A stretch of DNA of 62,125 bases from Oscillospiraceae bacterium (GTDB lineage Bacteria; Bacillota; Clostridia; Oscillospirales; Oscillospiraceae), in the NCBI GenBank assembly GCA_902767915.1, contig CACXJE010000013.1:1-62125 (forward strand), written 5' to 3'. How positions within the stretch are numbered: position 1 is the first letter of the stretch; the number at the start of each line of letters is the position of its first letter. Shown here in pieces: positions 25,501-32,705 of this stretch. A model generated the notes under the pieces. The model had not been told where the DNA came from, did no database searches, and saw only the letters and a program-made list of their open reading frames with translations. Position numbers and translations under genes: made by a program.

Positions 25501-26617
25501 GCCGGACGTGGAGCAGTTCATGGAAAAGCTGGAGACCCGGGATCTCTGTGAACGGGTGGTCAGCGTCTACACGCCGATTGCCGCCCTGGCCGGGCTGGCC
25601 CTGACCGCGCTGGTGGCCTTCGGCCTCCACCGGGATCCCTTCTGGACCGGCTCCCTCATAATGATCGGAACGGTCCCCCTGACAGGCCTCATTGCCTTCC
25701 CGCGGCTGTTCCTGCTGCTGTCCCAGCGGCTTTCCGCCGCCAGGACCGCCCTGTGCGGTTACCACGGCGCCGAAGCCTTCGGCGGCGAGCACGCGATCCT
25801 GATCGGGGACGACGACGTCTTCCCCCAGGGCTCCCTGACCCTCAACGGCTTCAAGGTCTACAGCGGAAATCCGGACCGGATCATCGCCTACGCCGCGGCC
25901 GCCACCCGGAGCTCCGGCAGCGCCCTGGCGCCCCTGTTTGAGGATCTGCTCCGGACCCACGTGGGCCGCCGCTACAGCGTGGACGCCTTCCGCTTCTATG
26001 ACAGCGGCGGCATCGGCGCCACCATCATCGGCGACGTGGTCCTGATGGGCTCCCTGGACTTCATGCGGCGCATGGGCGTCCACATGGACAAGGGCAGCAA
26101 GGTCCGGCAGGCGGTGTACCTCTCCATCAACGGCGAGCTGGCCGCGGTCTTCGCGGTAAAATACACCCCGCCGGAGAATCTTCGCAGAGGTCTGGCGGCG
26201 CTGGCAAACAACCGCCACTTCAAGGGCATCCTGGTGACCCGGACCTTCCTGGGCACCCCGGGCTTCCTGAAGGCCAAGTTCGGCATCCCCATCGGCTCCT
26301 TCACCTACCCCTCCACCAAGGAGCGGCTGCGGCTGTCTGAGGCGGAGCTGAAGCACGCCGGCGCCCAGGGCGCCCTCCTGGCGGAGGACAGCTTCACGGG
26401 CTTTGCCCAGGCCGCCGCCGGCGGCAGGACCCTCCGCTCGGCCTCGGTGCTGGCTGCGGTTCTGTCCCTGCTGGCCGGGTCCGTGGGGCTGCTGCTGATG
26501 TCGATTCTGGCGGCCCTTCCCGCCTACGAAACGGCCACCGCCGTCAACCTGCTGCTGTTCGAGGCTGCCTGGCTGGCCCCGACCCTGCTTCTGTCCGGCT
26601 GGACAAGGCACTTTTAG
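22586..26617 (+). CDS. P-type-ATPase-like membrane protein lacking catalytic motifs, with long disordered N-terminus
   Basis: 1343 residues. Start at MKKHKKQLND with GGAG upstream. Residues 1-800 are Pro/Ala/Glu-rich and probably unfolded. The rest has the layout of a P1B ATPase: four membrane segments (about 825-935), a short linker, two more (990-1050, with VPLTG where CPx would be), a 230-residue soluble loop, then two last segments. The loop matches N/P-domain elements (IGDVVLMGSLDFMRRMGV; AVYLSINGELAAVFAVKY), but the DKTGT site reads IGDDDVFPQGSLTL, and no TGD or GDGxND motif is visible. It therefore should not hydrolyse ATP by the normal cycle. Role unknown; a regulator or scaffold is possible. 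Confidence 0.72.
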   Translation: MKKHKKQLNDDRMPPEASSAVQPDEDFARMLAAMFEAELGDGSEERRGSAPAPRSPELSAEPEAPSAPDAASGADSADLFRAVDELLGPSQPAEAEPEPVPAPASLPDRSSASLHTESEPEEAPLGRKALRARRKAEKQARRAAKKAQAEEDDGPLVLSASGRQALDPAPDRRSAPGDTGRLELPSLNAKAPEAFDPLPAATQKPVPGRAASEKDKLFTIQFETFRIPKLSETPAPAAEVPVRVPKEPVVTPGSPAPGDPEAPEDADWSDARLFAEIDRVLSYDPFSGDAPAAPREEVPESSTPAEPDRRDLSARTKRIETAAPLQEAEPAAAPIPSADTGTSAPVTMPSAETLKGPGRGALIDTEPLPSLEELFPAAVEPAPEPIPEPVPEPAEEPLPETAPAPEAPADIASAEPEADAAPESWEALPSPRELFDKPTRDTSAQEATETPEADAEQAKPQAHRRRRFGSWLSDLLHPKFNDLPEEEPDFSVPSDLTEAPLPRTIDALPDQLPLEGFTAPDPGNADSAELPEQLPLLGFAPEATAPEEPAVPVPPAPFAPAPEATAPERPAASPVLPYDFEEEPEGEDGPDLIPQVRNTGSAGGKSRRGSLSLQELLAAAIPMEEAEPPLGSVRQPRPPKPPAQPKEETVSVPREVPDQISTIPENPAGLIRKEASAAQSAKPDTFQSKSPAPPQEAAEARPRKPAKKPAEREEHRKAPAAPPAAPVPAASEAVPHPAPAAPAKAAAPAAQDVPVPSASVRTNRERARAAAQAEAQKTRQEAPPPKPRQTERPRPAPAKREIAILHPEEAYRKYAKSVSTLGSRMVLTGLFTVLSLFLTLYLSLQWKFLPEIFSGGTSTYVLLALLIAMVLTNLSLYADAVKSLKGKKHSPNLLILLATIFTALDTFQAAKDLRPQFTAVVGLLLLISLWGQYDLGMALITTVKVLRDGDVSVGVSDVPDITKGSRGLTRTEPDVEQFMEKLETRDLCERVVSVYTPIAALAGLALTALVAFGLHRDPFWTGSLIMIGTVPLTGLIAFPRLFLLLSQRLSAARTALCGYHGAEAFGGEHAILIGDDDVFPQGSLTLNGFKVYSGNPDRIIAYAAAATRSSGSALAPLFEDLLRTHVGRRYSVDAFRFYDSGGIGATIIGDVVLMGSLDFMRRMGVHMDKGSKVRQAVYLSINGELAAVFAVKYTPPENLRRGLAALANNRHFKGILVTRTFLGTPGFLKAKFGIPIGSFTYPSTKERLRLSEAELKHAGAQGALLAEDSFTGFAQAAAGGRTLRSASVLAAVLSLLAGSVGLLLMSILAALPAYETATAVNLLLFEAAWLAPTLLLSGWTRHF

Positions 26618-26620
26618 CCC

Positions 26621-26655
26621 TTGACATTTGCGAATTGCCAATTGACAATTGCCAA
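26621..26655. repeat. Heptamer array (TTGCCAA/TTGACAA type)
   Basis: Five copies: TTGACAT, TTGCGAA, TTGCCAA, TTGACAA, TTGCCAA. The fourth provides the -35 box of the next gene. Confidence 0.92.
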
Positions 26656-26670
26656 GGAATTGTATATAAT
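26642..26670 (+). promoter_or_regulatory. Promoter for the EF-G-like gene, -35 box within heptamer array
   Basis: TTGACA (26642-26647) from the fourth heptamer copy, 17-base spacer, TATAAT (26665-26670). Confidence 0.88.
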
Positions 26671-26725
26671 AGTTTTAATTGTGGCGTAAACGGCGTTTGG
26701 GCCGCACGAAAGGAGAAAATAATCT

Positions 26726-28735
26726 ATGTATACTGCGAAGGATATCCGCAATATCGCATTGCTGGGCCACGGCGGCGACGGCAAGTCCGCCCTGTGCGAG
26801 AGCATGCTCTTCAACACCAAGGTGATCACCCGTCTGGGCAAGCGCGCCGACGGCACCACCGTCTCTGACTTCGACGAAGAAGAGAAGAAGAGACAGTACT
26901 CCATCAAGACCTCTGTCATCCCCGTGGAGTACAACAAGACCAAGCTGAACATTCTGGACAACCCCGGCTACTTTGACTTCGCAGGCGAAGTCGTGCAGTC
27001 TCTGCGTGTGGCCGACTCCGGCGTCATCGTTCTGACCGCCAAGTCCGGCATCGCCGTCGGCACCGAAAAGGGCTGGAAGGCGCTGGCCGACCGGGAGCTG
27101 CCCGCCATGTTCTACGTCTCCAAGCTGGACGAGGAGCACGCCAACTTCTTCGGCACCCTGCAGAGCATGCGGGATACCTTCGGTGCCTCTGTCATCCCCT
27201 TCACCTTCCCCATCCTGAACGGCGAGCAGCCTGTGGGCGTCGTCGATCTGATTGAGAAGAAGGCCTACGACGCCGCCGGCAACGAGATCGCGCTGCCCGC
27301 CGACGCCGAGGAAAAGATCGAGGAATACATGATGGAGCTCAACGAGCAGGTCGCCGAGACCGACGAAGCCCTCATGGAGAAGTTCTTCATGGAAGAGCCC
27401 TTCACCGAAGAAGAGCTGGCCAAGGGCATCAAGGACGGCATCGCCCAGAGAACCATCACCCCCGTGTTCTGCGGCTGCAACACCACCGGCCTGGGCGTCA
27501 ACGCCCTGATGGCCAACCTGGTCAAGTTCGCGCCCTCTCCCCTGGAGGGCAAGCCCATGGTCACCGTGGACGAGGATGGCAACGAGGGCGAGTTCAAGCT
27601 GGATCCCGCCGGCAGCCCCATGGCCTTCGTCTTCAACACCATGTCCGACCAGTATGGCAAGAATTCCTACTTCAAGGTCATTTCCGGTGACATTGAGGAC
27701 ACCCTCACTGTGGTTAACGGCCGCACCGGCACCAACGAAAAGCTGGGCAACACCTTCTTCCCCCGCGGCAAGGACAACATGAAGACCTCCAAGGTCTGCT
27801 GCGGCGACATCGGCGTGTTCACCAAGCTGGCCTCCGTCCGCACCGGCGACACCCTGGGTCTGGCCGGCAAGGTCGTGAACCTGAAGCCCATGGAGTACGA
27901 CGAGCCCTGCTACCGCATGGCCATCTACGCCAAGACCAAGGGTCAGGAAGACAAGGTCGCCGCCGGCCTCGCGAAGCTGAACGAGGAAGACGCCTCCTTC
28001 ACCTACGGCAACGATCCCGAGACCAAGGAAATGATCATCGCCGGTGTCTGCGACATCCATCTGAGCGTGATCATCGCCAAGCTGGCCTCCAAGTACAAGG
28101 TCGAGGCTGAGCTGCGGCCCGCCAAGATCGCCTACCGCGAGACCATTAAGAAGAAGATCGAGCAGCACGGCCGCCACAAGAAGCAGTCCGGCGGTCACGG
28201 CCAGTTCGGCGACGTCTATATCCGCTTCGAGCATCAGGATGAGCAGGACGACATGATCTTCGCCGATGAGACCGTCGGCGGCTGCGTGCCCAAGAACTTC
28301 ATCCCCTCCGTCGAAAAGGGCCTGCGCAACTGCGTCAGCAAGGGCGTTCTGGCCGGCTACCCCGTGGTGAACCTGAAGGCCACCCTGTACTTCGGCTCCT
28401 CCCACCCGGTCGACTCCTCCGATATGGCGTTCCAGACCGCTGCCGGCATCGCCTACAAGGAAGGCCTGCCCCAGGCCGGGGTCTATGTGCCCGACACCTA
28501 CACCGGTGACGTCATGGGCGACCTGAACAAGCGCCGCGGCCGCGTCATGGGTATGGGCGGCGGCGTCATCGAGGCCGAAGTCCCCATGGGCGAGATGAGC
28601 TCCTACGCCATCGACCTGCGGTCCATGACCCAGGGCAGAGGCTCCTACAGCATGAAGTTCGTCCGCTATGAGGAAGTGCCGCAGATGAACCAGGCCAAGA
28701 TCATCGAAGACGCCAAGAAGGAAGAGGAAGAATAA
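26726..28735 (+). CDS. EF-G-like GTPase (divergent paralogue)
   Basis: 669 residues with the full EF-G domain order: G domain, domain II, III, IV (GGHGQFGDVYIRFEH) and V (MGDLNKRRGRVMGMGGG). It departs from housekeeping EF-G in the GTPase motifs: the P-loop is GHGGDGKSA (canonical GHIDAGKTT) and the base-recognition motif is SKLD (canonical NKxD). This matches the EF-G-like/FusA2 group, whose role is unsettled; classical fusA is not in this window. AAAGGAG precedes the ATG, and the gene is bounded by a consensus promoter and a strong terminator. Codons are highly biased, suggesting strong expression. Confidence 0.88.
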   Translation: MYTAKDIRNIALLGHGGDGKSALCESMLFNTKVITRLGKRADGTTVSDFDEEEKKRQYSIKTSVIPVEYNKTKLNILDNPGYFDFAGEVVQSLRVADSGVIVLTAKSGIAVGTEKGWKALADRELPAMFYVSKLDEEHANFFGTLQSMRDTFGASVIPFTFPILNGEQPVGVVDLIEKKAYDAAGNEIALPADAEEKIEEYMMELNEQVAETDEALMEKFFMEEPFTEEELAKGIKDGIAQRTITPVFCGCNTTGLGVNALMANLVKFAPSPLEGKPMVTVDEDGNEGEFKLDPAGSPMAFVFNTMSDQYGKNSYFKVISGDIEDTLTVVNGRTGTNEKLGNTFFPRGKDNMKTSKVCCGDIGVFTKLASVRTGDTLGLAGKVVNLKPMEYDEPCYRMAIYAKTKGQEDKVAAGLAKLNEEDASFTYGNDPETKEMIIAGVCDIHLSVIIAKLASKYKVEAELRPAKIAYRETIKKKIEQHGRHKKQSGGHGQFGDVYIRFEHQDEQDDMIFADETVGGCVPKNFIPSVEKGLRNCVSKGVLAGYPVVNLKATLYFGSSHPVDSSDMAFQTAAGIAYKEGLPQAGVYVPDTYTGDVMGDLNKRRGRVMGMGGGVIEAEVPMGEMSSYAIDLRSMTQGRGSYSMKFVRYEEVPQMNQAKIIEDAKKEEEE

Positions 28736-28752
28736 GCCCTCCCCTGTGATAC

Positions 28753-28790
28753 AATAAATATCCCCCGGCTAAGCCGGGGGATATTTATTT
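28753..28790 (+). terminator. Strong terminator after the EF-G-like gene
   Basis: 17-bp perfect stem (28753-28769 with 28773-28789) with a 3-base loop, a GC-rich core and AT-rich base, ending TATTTATTTTG. Confidence 0.9.
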
Positions 28791-28838
28791 TGAGGCGGAA
28801 TTTCCTGATAAAAACCCGGATTTTTGGAAAAATAATGC

Positions 28839-28867
28839 TTGCATTCCCGCTTGCTATCATGTATAAT
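28839..28867 (+). promoter_or_regulatory. Promoter for rpsB-tsf
   Basis: TTGCAT (28839-28844), 17 bases, TATAAT (28862-28867). The transcript would have a leader of about 200 bases containing a REP-like palindrome and a CACGCTC/GAGCGTG stem near 29007-29030. That leader, with the terminator upstream, accounts for the 339-base gap between genes. Confidence 0.83.
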
Positions 28868-28956
28868 ACATCGGCACGGGTGAAAAAGCCCGCGCCGCTG
28901 CAACTCACACACCCAGGGATTTCTCGTTTGTGCCGAATGAAAGAGCTTTGGAGTAC

Positions 28957-28996
28957 GGATTGCCACGACCAGCGTGCGCGCTGGTCTCGCAATGAC
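28957..28996. repeat. REP-like palindrome P4 in the rpsB leader
   Basis: GGATTGCCACGACCAGC...GCTGGTCTCGCAATGAC, same family as the copies around the GIY-YIG gene. Confidence 0.85.
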
Positions 28997-29074
28997 AGAA
29001 ACATGGCACGCTCTGTTCGGTGAGCGTGGAAGATGATTGGGGTGGAGGAAAAAACAAAAAAGGAGAATTTGAAA

Positions 29075-29806
29075 ATGGCAGTCGTATCTATGAAGCAGCT
29101 GCTGGAAGCCGGTGTCCACTTCGGCCACCAGACCCGCCGCTGGAACCCCAAAATGGCTCAGTATATCTACACTGAGCGCAACGGCATCTATATCATCGAC
29201 CTGCAGAAGACCGTGAAGAAGCTGGAAGAGGCTTATTCCTTCGTCCGTCAGCTGGCCGAGAACGGCGAGAGCATCCTCTTCGTCGGCACCAAGAAGCAGG
29301 CCCAGGACGCCATCAAGGAAGAGTCTGAGCGCGTCGGCATGTACTACGTCAACGCCCGTTGGCTCGGCGGCATGCTCACCAACTTCAAGACCATGCGCAC
29401 CCGGATCGACCGTCTGGCCCAGCTCCGCAAGATGGAGACCGACGGCACCTTCGCCATGCTGCCCAAGAAGGAAGTCATCAAGCACCAGGGCGAGATCGCC
29501 AAGCTCGAGAAGTACCTGGGCGGCGTCAAGGAAATGAAGAAGCTCCCCGGCGCCCTGTTCATCGTTGACCCCCGCAAGGAGCGCAACGCCATCGCCGAAG
29601 CCCGCAAGCTTCACATCCCCATCGTTGCCATCGTTGACACCAACTGCGACCCCGACGAGGTCGACTACGTCATTCCCGGCAATGACGACGCCATCCGCGC
29701 CATCCGCCTGATCGCCGCCACCATGGCCAACGCCGTGATCGAAGGCCGTCAGGGCGAGCAGCTGGAAATGGCTGAAGAAGCCCCCGCCGCCGAAGCCGCT
29801 GAATAA
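29075..29806 (+). CDS. rpsB: 30S ribosomal protein S2
   Basis: 243 residues from the ATG at 29075 (AAAAAGGAG upstream). Contains [51 protein letters not shown] and [21 protein letters not shown], all S2 signatures. S2 joins the small subunit late and bridges S1-type interactions. It is transcribed with tsf, as in most bacteria, although a palindromic repeat separates the two genes. Confidence 0.98.
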   Translation: MAVVSMKQLLEAGVHFGHQTRRWNPKMAQYIYTERNGIYIIDLQKTVKKLEEAYSFVRQLAENGESILFVGTKKQAQDAIKEESERVGMYYVNARWLGGMLTNFKTMRTRIDRLAQLRKMETDGTFAMLPKKEVIKHQGEIAKLEKYLGGVKEMKKLPGALFIVDPRKERNAIAEARKLHIPIVAIVDTNCDPDEVDYVIPGNDDAIRAIRLIAATMANAVIEGRQGEQLEMAEEAPAAEAAE

Positions 29807-29814
29807 TTCAACTC

Positions 29815-29891
29815 TGTAGGGGCCGATGCCCACATCGGCCCCTTTCTCAATCCCGCAACAGATCGGGCCGATGTGCGCATCGGCCCCTACG
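29815..29891. repeat. GTAGGGGC-type palindromic repeat between rpsB and tsf
   Basis: TGTAGGGGCCGATG...CATCGGCCCC, then a second half, GGGCCGATGTGCGCATCGGCCCCTACG. The outer ends GTAGGGGCCGATG and CATCGGCCCCTAC are inverted copies of each other about 77 bases apart. Confidence 0.85.
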
Positions 29892-29916
29892 AATGATAAT
29901 TAGGAGGATAAGAACA

Positions 29917-30843
29917 ATGGCATTTACCGCTGCTGATGTAAAGACCCTGCGTGAAAGAACCAACGTGGGCATGATGGACTGCAAGAAGGCCCTCACCGAG
30001 TGTGACGGCGATATGGATAAGGCCATCGAATGGCTCCGTGAGAAGGGCCTGGCCAAGGCCATCAAGAAGTCCGGCCGCATCGCTGCCGAGGGCATGGCTT
30101 ACGCCGTGGTCGAAGGCAATGTGGGTGCTGTGGTCGAGGTCAACTGCGAGACCGACTTCTGCGCCAAGTCCGCTCCCTTTGTCGAGTTTGTCAAGGGCAT
30201 TGCCCAGGTCGTCGTGGATTCCAACCCCGCCGACGTGGACGCTCTGAAGAAGTCCCCCTTCCCCGGCACCGCGCTGACCGTCGAGGGCGTTCTGCCTGAG
30301 AAGGTCATGTCCATCGGCGAGAACCTGCAGATCCGCCGCTTCGCCCGTTACGACGACAACACCTCCGTGGCTTACGTCCACGCCGGCGGCAAGATCGGCG
30401 TTCTGGTGAACCTGGCTGTCGAGGGCGGCATTGACGCCACCGAGATCGGCAAGAACGTGGCCATGCAGATCGCTGCTCTGAACCCCCGCTTCTGGGACAA
30501 GGCTGACGTCTCCGCCGAGGTCCTGGAGGAGGAGAAGAAGGTCCAGCTGGCTCAGATGGACGCTGACCCCAAGATGGCCAACAAGCCCGCCCAGGTCAAG
30601 GAAAAGATCGTGGCCGGCAAGATGAACAAGTTCTACGAAGAGAACTGCCTGCTGCAGCAGGACTTCGTCCGCTCCGACCTGTTCCAGGGCTCCGTCGAGA
30701 ACTACATCGCCGACGCTGCCAAGAAGCTGGGCGGCAAGGTCACCTTCGTCAAGGCTGTTCGCTTCGAAAAGGGCGAAGGCATTGAGAAGAAGGTCGAAGA
30801 CTTCGCTGCCGAGGTCGCCGCGCAGATGAACATGAGCAAGTAA
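29917..30843 (+). CDS. tsf: Translation elongation factor Ts
   Basis: Guanine nucleotide exchange factor for EF-Tu. 308 residues from [20 protein letters not shown] (TAGGAGG upstream). The N-terminal UBA-like domain with [14 protein letters not shown] is followed by the EF-TS core ([10 protein letters not shown]). The terminal 95 bases overlap, in the opposite direction, the open frame of aroQ, and no terminator is visible after the TAA. Confidence 0.98.
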   Translation: MAFTAADVKTLRERTNVGMMDCKKALTECDGDMDKAIEWLREKGLAKAIKKSGRIAAEGMAYAVVEGNVGAVVEVNCETDFCAKSAPFVEFVKGIAQVVVDSNPADVDALKKSPFPGTALTVEGVLPEKVMSIGENLQIRRFARYDDNTSVAYVHAGGKIGVLVNLAVEGGIDATEIGKNVAMQIAALNPRFWDKADVSAEVLEEEKKVQLAQMDADPKMANKPAQVKEKIVAGKMNKFYEENCLLQQDFVRSDLFQGSVENYIADAAKKLGGKVTFVKAVRFEKGEGIEKKVEDFAAEVAAQMNMSK

Positions 30844-31207
30844 CGGCAACACAGGCGGGGCGGACGTAGCTGATCTGCCGGAAGGGCTCCCGTTGGGACA
30901 GGTCGGAGATGTGGACCTCCACCGTGGGGATCCCAACAGCCTGCACCGCATCCAGGATCGCCACCGAGGTGTGGGTATAGGCCGCCGGGTTCAGCACGAT
31001 CCCGTCGAATTTGCCCCGGGCCGCCTGGATCCAGTCCACCAGCACCCCCTCATGGTTGGTCTGGCGGATCTCCACCGAGACCCCAAGCTCTGCTGCATGG
31101 GCCTCGATAAGTTTACATAAGTCATCATAGGTCCGGCTGCCGTAGATCTCCGGCTCCCGGAGCCCCAGCAGGTTCAGGTTCGGACCGTTCAGGATCAGAA
31201 TGTTCAT
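30749..31207 (-). CDS. aroQ: Type II 3-dehydroquinate dehydratase with replaced C-terminus
   Basis: Converts 3-dehydroquinate to 3-dehydroshikimate. The first 118 or so residues are normal: [17 protein letters not shown] (catalytic Arg and Tyr), [23 protein letters not shown] (Glu, His, Arg). After SYVRPAC, the expected last 25-30 residues (the G.G..GY..AL helix) are missing. The frame instead reads into the antisense of the tsf 3' end for about 33 residues before a stop. The catalytic residues are intact, but the C-terminal helix is not. Could be a recent deletion, an assembly join, or a functional altered tail. Last gene of the shikimate operon. Confidence 0.8.
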   Translation of the reverse strand: MNILILNGPNLNLLGLREPEIYGSRTYDDLCKLIEAHAAELGVSVEIRQTNHEGVLVDWIQAARGKFDGIVLNPAAYTHTSVAILDAVQAVGIPTVEVHISDLSQREPFRQISYVRPACVAVTCSCSSARRPRQRSLRPSSQCLRPFRSEQP

Positions 31208-31250
31208 GGTCGGTTCCCCTTTTTGTGAGATTGGGATTTGCGGGTAGCTT

Positions 31251-31350
31251 GCGTAGGGCGGCCACCTGTGCCCTTTATGGGTAGACCCTTGGCCGCCGCC
31301 GACAGGCAGATCCTCATCGCGGCGGGCTGAGGTCAGCCCGCCCTACGCAG
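31251..31350. repeat. GTAGGGCGGC-type palindromic repeat
   Basis: GCGTAGGGCGGCC at one end and GGCGGGCTGAGGTCAGCCCGCCCTACGC at the other, with an inner GGCCGCCGCC stretch, between aroE-aroK and aroQ. Confidence 0.78.
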
Positions 31351-31379
31351 TTTTTCATAGTGGCCCCACAACCCCCGAT

Positions 31380-32615
31380 TTACGTGTTTCCCAGGATCGA
31401 CGCGGCGGTCTCCGCCGGGGTGCCGGTGACGGAGACGGTTTTGTCGGCGGCGGCCAGGTAGATGGGTCGGCGGGTCTCATAGAGGGCCCGGAGCTTTTCT
31501 TGCGTGTCGCTCAGAGGGCGGTCCGGGGCAGGACGCAGGTCCTCAAGGGGCCGGTCCAGGAAAATCAGGCTGCCGTTCTGCTTCAGCCGCAGGACGTTCT
31601 CCGGCCGCAGGACCGTACCGCCGCCGCAGGCCAGGATCTTCCCGCCGGTGCGGGACAGCTCCCGGACCAGGTCGGTTTCCAGATTCCGGAACCAGGTCTC
31701 CCCCAGCCGGGCAAAGATCTCCGGAATGGACATTCCGGCCCGACGGGACAAAAGCTCGTCCAGATCCGCAAATTCCCGGCCCGTCTGCTTGGCCAGCAGG
31801 CGGCCCAGGGAGGTCTTCCCTGCCCCCGGCATACCGATCAGCACCAGGCTCTCCCGTTGGGCCCGGAGGCCCCCGCAGACCGCCTGGATCTGGGCCTCCA
31901 CCGGGGGAAAGCCGGTAAACAGGCCGCCTGCCAGGGCTGCCTGCCGGACCAGCATCTCCAGGCCTCCGGCTGCCGGGATCCCCAGGCGCTCCGCCTCCAG
32001 CACCAGCCGGGTACGGAGGGGATTATAGACGCAGTCGAACACCCCCGAGAGGTTGGGAAAGGCCGCCGGGGCAATGGGCAGGCCTTCTGTATCCGGGTAC
32101 ATCCCCACAGGGGTAGTGTTGAGGAGCAGATCTGCTGCCTTCCAGTCGGACAGGGCCTCCGCATAGGTCAGCGCTTCCTCCCGGCCCGTGCGGCTGACCC
32201 GCCGGATCCGGGCTGCGCCAAGGGCTTGGCAGACCGCCTCCGCGGTTTTGGAGGTGCCGCCGGTGCCCAGGATCAGAACGGTCTTGCCGCTGAGCGTGCC
32301 GCCCATCAGCCGCTGCAGGGCCTGCAGCAGCGCGCCGTAGTCCGTGTTATAGCCCCGGAGCGCCCCGTTCCGGTTCACCACCGTGTTCACGGCTCCGATG
32401 GCGGCAGCCCGGTCGTCCAGGCTGTCCAGGTAGGGGATCACTGCCTGCTTGTAGGGCACGGTGACGTTCAGGCCCAGGAAGGCCCGGGCCTTCAAAAAGG
32501 GGCCCAGCTCCGCCGGCGTCAGCTCCTTAAGACCGTAATCCGTGCGGCCGAAGGCCCGGTGGATCTCCGGTGAAAAGCTGTGGCCCAAATGTTCGCCGAT
32601 CAAATAATAATTCAT
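31380..32615 (-). CDS. Bifunctional shikimate dehydrogenase/shikimate kinase
   Basis: 411 residues, two enzymes in one chain. Residues 1-250 are AroE: GHSFSPEIHR (shikimate binding), NVTVPYKQAV (catalytic Lys), AVNTVVN, LILGTGGTSKTAE (NADP-binding glycine motif). Residues about 255-411 are AroK: IGMPGAGKTSLGRLLA (P-loop), FADLDELL (shikimate-binding Asp), LACGGGTVLR, RPIYLAAAD. It would carry out two consecutive steps, dehydroshikimate to shikimate to shikimate-3-phosphate. It lies 85 bases after aroC, with a repeat in the gap. Confidence 0.95.
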   Translation of the reverse strand: MNYYLIGEHLGHSFSPEIHRAFGRTDYGLKELTPAELGPFLKARAFLGLNVTVPYKQAVIPYLDSLDDRAAAIGAVNTVVNRNGALRGYNTDYGALLQALQRLMGGTLSGKTVLILGTGGTSKTAEAVCQALGAARIRRVSRTGREEALTYAEALSDWKAADLLLNTTPVGMYPDTEGLPIAPAAFPNLSGVFDCVYNPLRTRLVLEAERLGIPAAGGLEMLVRQAALAGGLFTGFPPVEAQIQAVCGGLRAQRESLVLIGMPGAGKTSLGRLLAKQTGREFADLDELLSRRAGMSIPEIFARLGETWFRNLETDLVRELSRTGGKILACGGGTVLRPENVLRLKQNGSLIFLDRPLEDLRPAPDRPLSDTQEKLRALYETRRPIYLAAADKTVSVTGTPAETAASILGNT

Positions 32616-32683
32616 AGCGTTCCTCTATGGTTCTGGTGGTTTGCCCATGAAGGGCGCAGGTGCGGCCATTGCGGTATCCGGTG

Positions 32684-32705
32684 GCGCACAATGTGCGCCG
32701 CTACA
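32684..32705. repeat. Palindromic repeat supplying the aroC stop
   Basis: GGCGCACA-ATGTGCGCC then GCTACA. On the minus strand, TGTAGC contains the TAG stop of aroC (32701-32703). Same layout as 1403-1426. Confidence 0.78.

Noticed and set aside
30749-31207. Calling aroQ a pseudogene outright
   Set aside because: All catalytic residues are in frame; only the last helix is replaced, so activity cannot be excluded.
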